NCBI RefSeq assembly: GCF_025766255.1
Contig: NW_026516675.1
Coordinates: 496,001 to 560,000 of the forward strand
Origin: Zychaea mexicana
Lineage: Eukaryota > Mucoromycota > Mucoromycetes > Mucorales > Lichtheimiaceae
Direction: 5' to 3'
DNA: 64,000 nt
The translations under genes and the position numbers were made by a program. Shown here piece after piece: positions 23,697 to 35,418 of this stretch (the stretch's first letter is position 1; every line of letters starts with the position of its first letter). The notes under the pieces are model-generated. The model did no database searches, had not been told where the DNA came from, and saw nothing but the letters and a program-made list of their open reading frames with translations.

Positions 23697-24813
23697 GGCT
23701 AATTCTTGTAACGTTTCGAGAGAGAAAGAGAAAAAAGGGTCAAAAAGAAGAGGAGAGAGAGAGAAGGAAACTGCGCCAACCCGTGCATTTAATGCAAAAA
23801 AAAAAAACCTCGGAGAATCAAAAGGCACCACGTATTGCGCACAATCGGTCATGTCAGTTGTTTGCCCTCATTTTAATTTGCGCCATATTGCGCATTGGGA
23901 TACACTGCTATTCTCGGTTGTATTAAAGTCGTCTGTTTATCTAGTTTTTTTTTCTTTTCACATGAGGAAGCTTGCATATACTGGGGTATAGCGCATGACG
24001 GTGTTGATACGTTAGCACCTTGTTATACTGTATTATTACAAGTAAAGTAGGAGCCAGGCCCAGGTGCATTCACACTTCACATAGCATCACATAGTGGACT
24101 CGATTCAACAAGGTACCAAGGGGGGGGGGTACTTCTTCACTCTCGGAGGTGCTTTCCTGACACATATATTTGGATGATGGGATATGCCATGCAAAAAGAA
24201 CGCTAACGACGAGAGTCAACAAGGCTCTTTTGCTTCTGGTCATCCTCGCGGAAACAATGACGTACGTGCACGTCCAATTAATCGTCACTTGATTCATGCT
24301 GGTGCTCGAAACTCTTAAAGTGCCTGATGTTGAGATTAGGAAAATCATGCAAGTTGGCAGACTTGTTGTTGTTAAAGCGTTGCTCCTAGTAGATATCGAC
24401 TTTCGCTCACGTAAGATTGGATCCAAAGAAGAGAAACCATTTGCTTATTTCTGAATAGCCGCGATTACTTCTTTATGTATGGTGTATTGATATCTGTCAA
24501 TAAGAAACGTGCAACTGGGCGACAACTCGCAATCGCGTGTGATGAGACGCATGCAGAGTTCACCAGCAAATAATATTTGCAAGCGTTGATGTTCTATGAA
24601 GACAAATCGTATGGAGTCATAAGAGGGTGTAACTTGTTTCTATGTGTACAGTATCTAATACCTTTAATTTTCGGAGAGCACGGCAGTAATAAATTCAGAC
24701 CAACGTAGAACGGTGCAACAAAAGAGAACCGGACAGCATTACACGTAATTTTTTTGTCCGCTTCTTCCTTTTCTCCAACATCACCCAAGCATCCTTTCCC
24801 CAATCACCAGAAA
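23697..24813. other. Divergent intergenic stretch
   Basis: Upstream regions of the DinB-like and glucosidase genes. A weak minus-strand open frame with a signal-like start is listed separately (24070-24243). Nothing else is recognised. Confidence 0.4.
24070..24243 (-). CDS. Possible small secreted peptide
   Basis: From the ATG at 24243 the frame gives 57 residues starting MTRSKRALLTLVVSVLFAWH, which looks like a signal peptide, then one Cys (YMCQ) and an acidic/Pro part (SEEVPPP) encoded over a run of ten Gs. No homologue is recalled. It could be a real small secreted protein or chance in an intergenic region. Confidence 0.2.
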   Translation of the reverse strand: MTRSKRALLTLVVSVLFAWHIPSSKYMCQESTSESEEVPPPLGTLLNRVHYVMLCEV

Positions 24814-27800
24814 ATGACGTCGTGCGGACTAGGACGTCTATCCAGGCTTCGTGTCCTCATTACCCTTGGCCTGGTGCTTACATTGGCTACTACTACAACT
24901 CTAGCAATGAAAAAAGATGACTTTAAAACTTGCGCACAGTCCGGATTCTGTCGCCGCAATCGAGCCTATGCCGACATGGTCACTGAAAGCACTTACCAAT
25001 CACCCTACACACTTGTTGCAGAGAGTGTGCAGACGGTGGACAAGTCTCATATTCATGCCGATGTCAAAAACACAGAAACCGATATCCTCTTGACTTTGGA
25101 TATGCACCTTTTGCAAGACAACACAGCACGCGTCCGCATCAATGAAAAGCAGCCAATCAAGCCGCGCTACGAAGACCACGTCAAACATATCCTTCAAGGT
25201 GAACCTAAACTTCGGGAAGCCGACACTGTGGAAACGGGTCCTGATGGTCAGGTTACTGTGGTCATGAATAATGATGGTGAAACGAACCGTAAAATCATCA
25301 TTTATCCCAACCCGCTCCGGATCGAGTTTCTTGTCAACGACTCGCCTGTGGTTTCGCTCAATGACCGAGGTTTATTTAACTTTGAGCATCTCCGCACCAA
25401 GGACTCGCACAAACCCAAAATGATTCGTCAGGACAAGGAGGATGGTTCAGAGGAATCAGAGGCACCTTGGGAAAGCGACTCGTGGGAGGAAACTTTCAAG
25501 ACATGGACGGATCCTAAACCAAATGGCCCTGAAAGTATTGCTATGGATATCACCTTTCATGAATTCGGTCACGTTTATGGTATTCCCGTAAGTATTACGA
25601 ATTACTCCAGCGCAATGATTACAAAGCAAGTAATGTTAATGCAATACATTCTTTACGTAGGAACACGCTTCCAGTCTATCTCTCAAGGAGACCCGTGGTG
25701 GTGACAACGCATACACTGATCCCTATCGCCTGTACAACACTGATGTTTTCGAGTATGCCTTGGACAGCCCTACTTCATTGTATGGTGCTGTGCCACTCAT
25801 GGTTGCCCATCGCGTGGGCCAATCGGCTGGTGTTTTCTGGATGAACCCATCAGAGACATGGATCGATATTGTAAAATCCAAGAGTGAACAGCAGGTAAAA
25901 AAAAAGGCATATCTATTAGTATCAGAGCCCACAAAGAAACCTGTTTAAATAACTTGAGACATACTTCTTCCTTTTTCAAAACATGCTCGGATTATCCACT
26001 AGAGCTCTGTTCAAAAAGTACTAAGCTTCGGCAAAAAGGGCAACGACAAAAAGACCTCAACACACACTCACTGGATATCAGAAGCTGGCGTTCTCGATGT
26101 CTTTGTGTTCTTTGGTCCAACAACGAAGGACGTTCTTCGTCAGTATACCAAACTGACAGGCACACCCATGCTTCCCCAACAATTTGCACTTGGTTATCAC
26201 CAGTGTCGTTGGAACTATATCAATCAAAAGGATGTTCTCGAAGTTGACAGTCAGTTTGACGAGCATGACATGCCCTATGATGTCATTTGGTTGGATATCG
26301 AATATACGGATGATAGAAAGTATTTCACATGGGAATCCAACAAGTTCCCTGAACCTATCAAGATGGAGCAAGTGCTTGACAGCAAGGGTCGAAAGGTATC
26401 AATAAATTTTCAAGACATCAATAGTTGGCCAAAACAATCTCTTCGTTGCTGATATGGAGTCATTTCACAGCTTGTCGTTATTATTGATCCTCACATCAAG
26501 CGTGCAGACAACTATCGTATCTGCGAAGAAGCAAAGAAGGATGGTTTGTTTGTGAAGCAACCCAATGGAAACGACTATGAAGCCTGGTGCTGGCCTGGAC
26601 AATCGTCGTGGGTGGATTACCACAATCCTGAAGCCCGTGACTGGTGGAAGGAGCAGTTCCAGTTTAGCAAGTTTGGAGGCACTCAAGAAAACGTTCATAT
26701 CTGGAACGACATGAACGAGCCCTCTATTTTCAACGGTCCTGAAATCACCATGCAAAAGGAAATGATCCATCATGGAAACTGGGAGCATCGAGTCCTCCAT
26801 AACCTTTACAGTTTGCTTTCGGTAAAGACGAGAAATAACTTTAAGCTTGTATACATCACTAAATACCCACACTCCTAATAGTTTGGAAGCACTGCTGATG
26901 GTGTCCGTGAACGTACTGCTGTTCAACATCGTCCGTTTGTATTGACGCGCGGCTTTTACGCAGGTGCACAACGATATGGTGCTGTATGGACAGGCGACAA
27001 CATGGCCAACTGGGAAGCCCTGTACTATTCCAACCCAATGTCTTTAGCAAACAGTATGGGCGCTATTGTATTCACCGGTGCCGATGTTCCTGGCTTCTTC
27101 AATAACCCTACTTCTGAATTGCTTGTGCGGTGGTACCAAGCTGCCGTTTTCCAGCCTTTCTTCCGTGGTCATGCCCACATTGATACCAAGCGACGTGAAC
27201 CCTATCTCGTCCCAGAACCTTACCGAAGCATGACATTGGCTGCTTTACGTGAACGTTACGCCCTTTTGCCTTATTGGTACACTTTGTTCTACGATGCTTC
27301 GCAGGTGGGCACTCCCATGATGCGACCCATGGTGATGGAGTTCCCGGATGATGAAAGTTTGTTTGCAACCGAGGATCAGTTTATGGTGGGTGCCGGTATC
27401 ATGGCCAAGCCTGTCACTGTTGAGGGCGCAACAGAAACGGATGTCTACTTTGCTGGCGATCAGGTAAGAACAAAAAAAAACAGGAGGGCGGGGCTGAGGC
27501 CGGTATACTTATTAAATGAGATCATTCTATAGCCATGGTACGACATGCTCACCCATGCGCCCGTTCGCCTTACGGGTCGTCACACTGTCAGTGCACCACT
27601 CGGTAAGGTTCCTGCATACTATCGCGGTGGCCAAATTATCCCTCGTCGAGAACGTGTCCGTCGCAGCTCGCACAGTATGAAACTGGATCCATTCACTTTG
27701 GTCATTGCTCTTGACGCAAAGGTATATATATAACAGAACAATAGTGGGGAAATATGCGAATGATATTTCTAATTGAACGGGGTGTTGGTTTATATTGAAG

Positions 27801-28157
27801 GGTAATGCTGAAGGCACGTTATACAACGACGATGGTGAAACGTATGATTACCAGACCGGAGCATACATCCACACCAAGTTCCAATACACCAACGGTGTGT
27901 TAACTTGCGAGACCATTCACTCGGATCCAAACAGCACGGCAGCCAAGCAATACGCAAAGGATGTGGGGAAAACCTTACGCATTGAACGTGTCTATATCCT
28001 CGGTGTTTCCAAGAAACCTAGCCAAGTACAAGTCGAAGCAGACGGCAAAATCAACAAGGTTGTATTCGAATATGATACAACAAATGCTCGAGTGACTATA
28101 AAGGATCCAAAGACATCCATTGCAGAGTGCGGATGGACTGTCAAGGTGGTAGCATAA
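24814..28157 (+). CDS. Glucosidase II alpha subunit (GH31)
   Basis: Seven exons, all joined in phase 0: 24814-25587, 25661-25894, 26003-26395, 26471-26821, 26882-27463, 27533-27721 and 27801-28157; about 959 residues. A signal peptide (LRVLITLGLVLTLATTTTLA) is followed by the family's FKTCAQSGFCRRNR. The GH31 core has WLDIEYTDDRKYFTW, then IWNDMNEPSIF with the nucleophile Asp (about residue 547), and GAVWTGDN with the acid/base Asp (about 623), then GADVPGFF and RWYQAAVFQPFFRGHAH. It trims the inner glucoses of N-glycans in the ER lumen and so controls calnexin cycling. There is no HDEL; retention comes from the beta subunit, not in this window. Its 3' end converges with LYRM2, about 70 bases apart. 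Confidence 0.96.
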
Positions 28158-28227
28158 TCATTATAACTAAAAGTGCAAAACAGGAAAATGTACAGAATAA
28201 AAAACATGATATCTATTAGAGATTATA

Positions 28228-28761
28228 TTATTGATTGGCATGTGCCAGCTGGACCGATGCTTGGAGTGAATGCATTTGCTGTTTTCCTGAAGATAACAAA
28301 GATCGAATCTTGTCCTGGATATCATATACATAGTCAGTATAAACCATTCTTTTTTTTTTAGGGTGCATATGCTTACCAAATCCCTTTCGTTTCGGTATCG
28401 TTCAAAGTCTGCACGAGCAAAGTCTCGGATTTCTTGTTTGTCTCGTTTGGCAAGACCTAAACCCCCCTTTATGAGACTTCTTTTTTTTTCTTATTGTTAT
28501 TATATGCTATTTTTCCCATACCTTTACCACAACGCAAGACCTGTCTATATAACGAGAGTACCTGACCCTTTATCATGAACTGGCAAATGATCGATCAAGA
28601 ATCAGTTTCCTCTTTTTTTCTTTTTTCTCTCTCTCTCTCTCTTTCCTCAAGGTTGTCAGATTACATACATGCGCTAATGACATTTCAGGATCCCTGAAAA
28701 ATTTAGGAATAGGAGGTGCCGGCTTTGCTTCACGGGCTAATCGCAGAAGAGTGGCTCTCAT
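28228..28761 (-). CDS. LYRM2: LYRM2-like LYR-motif mitochondrial protein
   Basis: Four small exons, 28761-28669, 28579-28528, 28456-28377 and 28314-28228, about 103 residues. Only the spliced product shows the family: a short basic N-terminus (MRATLLRLAREAKPAPPIPK), then MSLAHF...QVLSLYRQVLRC with the LYR tripeptide, EIRDFARADFERYRNERDL, and DKIRSLLSSGKQQMHSLQ. This matches LYRM2 (xLxxF...QVLxLYRxxL...REEFRRN...I..LI..G..QL). LYR proteins bind acyl carrier protein and help assemble respiratory complexes; LYRM2 is tied to complex I. All junctions keep frame (phases 0, 1, 0). Confidence 0.85.
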
Positions 28762-29400
28762 TTTTGTAATGTATATATGTATATTATATGTAGTTGGAAA
28801 GAAAAGCGGGGGAACCAGGTTCTGAAAGCTGCTGGATTAATAATATTCGGGGAGTTAAGCAAGTGGAAACCATAGTAAGACGTATCATGGCGAAACCCGT
28901 TTAATATCCATGACGACCAGTGCCCTTTTGAATGGGTGTCTATTAGGCCCATCAACCCATTTTGTTGTTTCACTGAAGATTGCATCTCTTTCCTTGCATC
29001 TATTTGCGCGTTTTTGATAGAATAAACAACCACTGGATCAATTCAACCTCCCAACATCTCCATCAGCTACCACTCGTAAAACACACATGACGAAAAACCC
29101 CATATATACAAAATGTCGCGCTCATCCAAGAATAAAAATACAAAATACTTTTTTTTGTTTATACATGGTTTTCCAACTTTGATGACGGGGGGGGAAATAT
29201 AACAGCATTCGATGCGTCTGTGTCTGTAGGGTTTTGTTGGTTGTGTAAGAAAAAAAAGAAGCAGAGAAAGATACAACTTTTTATGCTGTACGTCTAAAAA
29301 AAATGCAGGGTTGGTTCTTTATATTCGTCGTTGTCGTTATTGTTGCTGGTAATAATATGTGTCATCGTCGTCACTCGTTCGTTCGTTGGGGCGATCTCTT
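28762..29400. other. Intergenic stretch
   Basis: Upstream region of LYRM2 and 3' region of the uS17 gene, both minus strand. Contains (CT)n and poly-A runs. No gene or tRNA recognised. Confidence 0.4.
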
Positions 29401-29754
29401 TTATTTCGAGGCGTTGGCACTTCGTACAATTTCAGCAATGGCGAAATGCTTGTTCTTGCTGAGAGGTCGGCATGCTTCAATTCGTACAACATCGCCCAAT
29501 CCACACAGTTGGTTTTCGTCATGGGCGAGGTAATTTTTGTGTGATTTGATCGTCTGTTGTTATTGTTTATTATTCTGGCATTAGGAAACTCACTCACTCA
29601 TTGAACAAAAACAATAAAAACTTCTTGTCGCCCCATTGCGTATGTATTGTATTACCTTGAGAACGACAGGGTGCAACTTGCTTCGAGTAACCTTGACCTT
29701 GACGGTCTTGCTCATGGACGTGCTGGTCACCATGCCAAAGAATGTTTGCCTCAT
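29401..29754 (-). CDS. MRPS17: Mitochondrial small-subunit ribosomal protein uS17m
   Basis: Two exons, 29754-29656 and 29553-29401, joined in phase 0, about 83 residues. The sequence [20 protein letters not shown] is the bacterial-type S17 start (GxVxSxxMxKTVxVxV), followed by [10 protein letters not shown], then [20 protein letters not shown] and [19 protein letters not shown], all in the family order. The short bacterial form, without the N-terminal extension of cytosolic uS17, points to the mitochondrial ribosome. The intron ends in AACAG just before the [13 protein letters not shown] segment. It shares mitochondrial translation with TUF1 in this window but is not linked to it. Confidence 0.9.
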
Positions 29755-30076
29755 GTTTTATTATTTATTTTTGTTGGTTATTGGTGTGTGTGCCTTGCCC
29801 ACAAAAAATGTATCCGTGGGTTGTACGTAGCTGAGTTTGTGTAAAGAGGAGCAAAAAAAAACAGCAGTCAAAATATGCGATTTCTAATGGACGCCATGAT
29901 AAATGATGTTGTGTGTATGAGATGCTTTATAAGTGGGTGATAATGTACAAAAGATAGGAACACAAAGGAGGAGGAGGAGGAGGAGGAGGGTAACAAAGAA
30001 GACGTTCGATCATGTGTAACTTTTTCTTGTGATATAATGAGTGGTAGTGGTGGGTAAGCAAGAAGAAGAAGAGGTT

Positions 30077-32591
30077 TCACTTGATCTGACTGTCGCTACT
30101 ATTTCGCTCACTACTGTAATACTTTGCAACAGAACGTGAGTCAGAAGACGATGATGAAGAAAGGTGGTCTACATCATCTGGCTCATCTTGCTGTTGCTGT
30201 TGCTGTTGCTGTTGTTGTTGTTGCTGTTGCTGCTGTTGCTTACGACGTCGCTTACTACTACTTACACGTTCTTTTCGTCGTCCGCTTTCTGTTTTGCGTA
30301 CATTTGCTGCATCCGCTGCTGCTGCTGCTGCTGCTGAAGAAGGAAGGTTATTGATACTGCTCTCGCCCGCCACCATGCTGGCGGGCTCGTCGGAAAAAAC
30401 CACTGTGCGTCGGTGATGATGATGGTGAATATCTGAAGAAGATAAAGGCGGCGGTGAAGAGGCCGATGAAGCAAAGGACGTTGCACTTCCTGGCGATGTA
30501 GCAGAAGCATTAGAGATCCAAGACCGTCGAATGTCGCTACCATCAATAATATCATCGGGCAATACACCGCCTACACCACTAAACCCAGAAGATGATCTAG
30601 CACGTTGTTTTTTAGCGTATGCTACAGGATCCTGGTGATGTTGCTGCTGCTGCTGCTGCTGCTGAGGCGATTGTATTAACAAGGATCGACGTTTGGCCCG
30701 ATATTGTGAGGGTCGCATCGCAGGTGGTTCTTCAACACCACGGCGCGCTGGCAAGGATCGTGTTCGATGTAAATGCCGCTGCTCCTCATACCGCTGTGCA
30801 ACCATCTCTTGCGACTCGCTAAGTGCAGGAGTAGGCGGGCTGTTGCTTTCATTGCTGTTCGTGGTGACCGATTCCATATCGGACATGCCCAAATACTCAT
30901 AGTATGACGTTGACATGGGTCGAATATTTCGGTAGATGGTGCACATTATAAACACGTAGGTTGTCCACAGAAACGTCACTGCAATAATCACGTTGACATA
31001 GGTTGCTGGGTCACTCAAATAGTACCGCACATGGTTAACCCACTGGATATTGGCGCCCATGAAAAGAACACCAACTGCCATGGCGAGAAAAGATGCGAGC
31101 AAGCCACAAACGACGGTAATCGATGCGAATATCCACTTGTGTTTGCACGGTGCGTTTATCTGCCCTGTGAGTTGTCGATATGTTGCTTGGTATGCATTCG
31201 CTCGACCCGCTTCCTCGTCACCAACTTCCTCATCATTACTATCCATGGCGTCGTCGTTGTCGCTGACGTCGTTATTTATAGAGTCTCTGTTGTTGGATGC
31301 TTGTGCAATGAGGCGCGGCAAGTTGTCAGCAGGTGACTTTCTAAACATGATTTGCAATATCCGGGCAACAGCACCGATGATCAGCATGTGGCCCAGCATA
31401 CTGTGTATCTGTGAGGCAAACGGGTCATTTTGTGTAAATCCTGAAATAATCGCTACAATATCCGAAAGGAGTTTTTGAGTTATCACTTTTTTGAATTATT
31501 TAATTATGCAGCAATACCCCCCCCCCCCAAAGTCCTGGAAATAATACCTCTACCCGTCAAACAAATGATCAACGCATTGACAATATTCCGCTCCCGTAAT
31601 GCCGGCATCCACGTCTGTAAGCTGACGGCAACTGAAAAGATGCCTCCGGCGAACCATAGCAATCCAAGGTTGATAGCTTGCCAACCTGACCCAAGGATAG
31701 GCGTGTCTATTTTTTTGTGTACGTACATAGTTTTTTAATTATCGATCGACCCAACTGGCCCCAGCCGACAACACACACACACACACACACACACCCGCCT
31801 AATTTAGTCGCACTCCCACTCATTTCTCCTTCTCCCTTACCTGATGCGATCAGACATACGAACCCCCACAGCGTCAAAACCAATCCTTCATAATATTCGG
31901 GCGTGGACGATCGTGGCAACGAAAAGATATTAAGCAAATGCAATAATGCCAGTGATCCGTAACCAAGGAAGCCGCTTCCAATCGCTAAAGGCATCAAACA
32001 CTGGCCAGCCGAAGCCGATGCTGAACAACTTTCCGTAAAGACCATGGCGCCGACAATGAGATACGCGTAAGCAACGATCAAAACGATCCATCCTATAGCC
32101 AAATGGATACTATCTTCCGGCAATATCCGTCCGAGCCAAGTTGAAGCATCGAGATCAAGGAACGATAATAATTTCTGTTGTTGTTGTTGGTGAAAGTGTT
32201 CAGGTGTTGCTGTTATGATGGATTGTCGGTATTGGTAGAGACCGAGTGCAATTTGGCCCGAGACAAGCACAAGTAGGGTATAACCGAGAATGCCGAGAAT
32301 GACTCGTATTAACGTAAGCGTTTCATCGTTATTGTTCGTTGTTGTTGTTGTAGTTGTAGAGACCACTTGTGTGATCCAGCCAGCAATAAAACCCAGTATT
32401 GCTATAGCAAAGCCGACCGCCAGGGTATAAAAATGGTATCGACGGTGTCGGCGCGCGCCATGAATAAGGGCAAGGGGAAAGCAGCCGAGGAAAGCAAGAG
32501 CCATGAGCGAAAGGTGTGCAATTACAATGGGTTGACGGAATGGCGCATTGACGGAGAAAGATTGTCCAGGTACTTCTACGACGGTGTCCAT
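30077..32591 (-). CDS. Ytp1-like multi-spanning membrane protein
   Basis: Three exons, 32591-31841, 31706-31554 and 31452-30077 (both introns phase 1), about 759 residues. The N-half is a DUF2427/cytochrome b561-like helical domain: IVIAHLSLMALAFLGCFPLA with conserved His, RRYHFYTLAVGFAIA, and GYTLLVLVSGQIALG. The Ytp1 C-terminal domain follows: HLAIGWIVLIVAYAYLIVG, YYEGLVLTLWGFVCLI, GWQAINLGLLWFAGGIFSVA and SQIHSMLGHMLIIGAVARIL. About ten membrane segments are seen. The last 250 residues are cytosolic low complexity: Ser, polyHis, polyAla and an uninterrupted Gln run encoded about 30186-30240, after a basic KRRRK patch. Function in the family is poorly known; conserved His suggest haem or redox activity as in cyt b561. 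Confidence 0.88.
30186..30240 (-). repeat. CAG/CAA tract encoding about 18 Gln in the Ytp1-like protein
   Basis: Imperfect trinucleotide tract of CAG and CAA codons, read on the minus strand. The interruptions by CAA make it less prone to slippage than pure CAG. Confidence 0.8.
31771..31794. repeat. (AC)n microsatellite inside intron 1 of the Ytp1-like gene
   Basis: Uninterrupted AC dinucleotides, about 12 units, inside the first intron (31707-31840). Confidence 0.85.
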
Positions 32592-34238
32592 ATTTTATTA
32601 TTTTATTTTTTTGTGCGTTTCTCAACTCTGCTGTTGCCGACGGTCCATCTAAAACCGCGTGTTTTTTTATGCCGCTTTTTTTTTCTTTGTTTATTTGAAG
32701 GAATTTGGATGGGGGGGGGTGGAGAGTGATGAGTGAGTGTGTGAGTGAGTGAGTGATGTGGAGAAAAAAGAAGAGCTTTGTTTCTTTAGAATGTAAGGAG
32801 GAAATGAAGGAGAGAGAGAAAGAGAGAAAGAGTGGAAAAGGTGCTAATAGTTAATAGCAATAGCAATATTAGGCAAGTGTATCACACAAAACAATATATG
32901 AATCGTCCTGGTACACCATTCATTCTTTCATCCTTTCGAGAGAGCGGGCAACATGTGCCAAAGCCAAATCAGGCAAAGTGAAGCGAGCGGAGCACTTTTG
33001 GAGAGACGAAAGCACAAGTCCGGACCCACCCCCCAACGGAACACGAATACTTTTTAATACATCTTGCAGTTTTCATTCAAGTGACATGTATTCTCGCGTG
33101 CATCGCTCAAGGAAACTCCCCTTTGGAATGGTCCATGCGTATAAGTACTACCGCGATACTGTACATGATCATGCCGGTCTGACTTTGTAAGCAGCATATC
33201 TGTTGTGCATCCTCATAATAAGCCTGCAAAACATCATGAACCGCTTGTGTAGTAGGCCGTTGCACAAATATGTGGGGACGCTACGATACCCAAGAAGCCT
33301 GCTGCTTTCCGTAATGTGTCCTGTTACCAGGTAGGTATGTATGTACCTCTTTTATTTTGTATGCCCTCCCACATCGGTGCTTCACGTGATCATGTGCCAC
33401 TCTTTCTAGTCACCTTCAGCATAAAACTGTCAAATTGCCTCAAGGCAACACTTGATCTTTTTAATAGTACTTGTTTTGCTTCCTTTAGGTGAAAAGCGCA
33501 CCATAAGATAAGTCCTGTATGATAGATCATTGTTTTTGACAATATGTATAAATTACGATGCGCGGATCTTTGTAATGGAAAATCATAAAGTTGGTTTACT
33601 TTTAGTCAAAACTCTTGTAAACCTTTGATGTGTGTCATGGAAACCATCCCATCGACGATACGGTTGCCATGGTGCGCGAGGACTGTCGAATGGGATCATA
33701 CGTTTGCACCCCCCCCCTAGTCTAGCTTTCTTGGCTGACGGTCAGCTCACAGACGATGTCAATATTGGGGTCAATACGTGGGGGGACCTGGCCTGAAGAC
33801 AACGAAACAATGTACGATTTGTTTCAAAGACACGCTTGATATAGCGTTCGACAAGGCAGTGACTGGTCCTACAGGGTCGATTTCACTGTGTGGTATTAAG
33901 GAGTTTGAGGCATATCAAAGTCGTGCGACAATAAAGTTTTTCTTTTGTTCGAAACTCATCATTGGTTAAATACATTTTTTAAAGATACGTTTGTTTCAAT
34001 TGTACCATCCTTGAATATCACGGTTTATCAGGTAAACTCGCGTCAAGTGTTAAAGAAGGGTACATCGTAGCTTCTCATGAAGGTGGCTACTATAGCGAGC
34101 GGGTCTCAGGTGCTGGATTGGTTGCAATGATGACGCGATTAATGCTTTTTTGACGTCGCTCACTGTAACTATGAGTGATATCATGACTTGTGCACATGTA
34201 AAAAATCACCATTATAATTTTTATTCACTACTACTTTG
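32592..34238. other. 1.6-kb stretch without a supported gene
   Basis: Upstream region of the Ytp1-like gene and 3' region of SEC66. Open frames at 33778-33969 and about 34030-34155 (ending MTRLMLF) have non-repetitive composition but no family resemblance and lie in different frames. They could be remains of an old gene. A GTTGCCATGG X-box-like word sits at 33663-33672. Confidence 0.35.
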
Positions 34239-34899
34239 CTACTTTTGCTCTTCCTCTGCTACCATCTTCTCCTCGCTCTTTCTGTTCAAAACATTATCCT
34301 CCAACTGTTCACTTTGAAGCTCCATGGCCCATCGTTTCTCCTCACGTTCACGCATAAGCTGCACCTCCTTGTTCGCCTCTTTCTGTTTCTCTGCCTCTAG
34401 CATCTGACTTGCAGTCGAAAAGATGGTCTTTTGCCAATCCTTGGCATAGGTGTTCGCTTCTGCGAGCACCTCTTGTACCTCCACCATGGTTTCTTGCTCA
34501 GCCGTCTGGAAATCGCGCCAGATATCTTCACCGATATGGCCTGAACGCATCAGTTCAATCAGCGCTGGTTTTTCTTGTTGCACAACCAACAGCCGTCGAA
34601 CCGCTTCCATGGCACGACCCAGTAATGCCGCTTTCAAATGGTGTTCGCTCGTTTCTTCTTCGGTATTAAGGAGTGCAATGTATTGCTCTTTCTTTTGATT
34701 GGTTGGAAACCATGGCTCAATCGCTTTTGCATCTGTATTCATTGGGGGGCCAAAGGTTGGATTAGTTTCCCCACTGTTACATTGTTGTCCACCTCTGGTT
34801 ATAGAATATACTTTTTGCTCTACGATAAACATGCGAAAAGATGCTCATGGCCGCAATGCAGCCGCCTAGGTATGCAGTAGGTAGCAATAGTGATGTCAT
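34239..34899 (-). CDS. SEC66: Sec66/Sec71 subunit of the ER post-translational translocon
   Basis: Two exons, 34899-34812 and 34732-34239 (phase 1), about 193 residues. Exon 1 gives a single membrane anchor (LLLPTAYLGGCIAAMSIF) and a basic stop-transfer (YRRAK). Exon 2 has the family core: AIEPWFPTNQKKEQYIALL, LLGRAMEAVRRLLVVQQEKP, GHIGEDIWRDFQTAEQE and EANTYAKDWQKTIFSTAS, followed by a charged coiled coil (REREEKRWAMELQ). Sec66 (Sec71) joins Sec62/Sec63/Sec72 to feed finished proteins into Sec61, also encoded here. The open frame also reads upstream through the intron from another ATG, but that product lacks the membrane anchor, so the spliced form is preferred. It is divergent from EAF3. 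Confidence 0.88.
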
Positions 34900-35418
34900 G
34901 ACAAGAGAAAGCCGAATAAAAGAGAGATTTTGTGCTGTCCAGGGGTTATACGTGTAATCCTATCTTTTGTTTCTCAGTGTTGCATATTTGATTTACTTCT
35001 CCTAAATTAACTTTGATCGACGTATACCACTACCATACACTATTTTTTATGCTTATAGTTTCAGAAAAGGGACATAGTTGTGAGAACAGATACAGTGAAG
35101 AGTATTCTGAAAACAACAAAAGGTGCAGTTGCAAAACAGAGTCCATGACGGCTACTACTGCTTTAACAACTAAAAGATACGAGTGGACATATAGAATGGA
35201 TAATAAAGCGCCATATACAACTAACTATTTCTGTATTTTATTTAAAGATACACCCTTTTATCGCAAGAACAATGGAAAGGCAATCCTTCTGGTTCTTGAC
35301 GGATACATTAATAAGGTGGAGTTTTCTTTTTTGGCATGAATAGAAAGTCAATTTTTTCGGGCGGTAGTCCTTCTTCTCCTTTATTCCACACACACACAAA
35401 ACACGACACACGAAAACC

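Noticed and set aside
34239..34832. Unspliced start for SEC66 from an upstream codon in the same frame
   Set aside because: It gives an N-terminus without a membrane anchor; the phase-1 intron 34811-34733 restores the anchor and the family layout.
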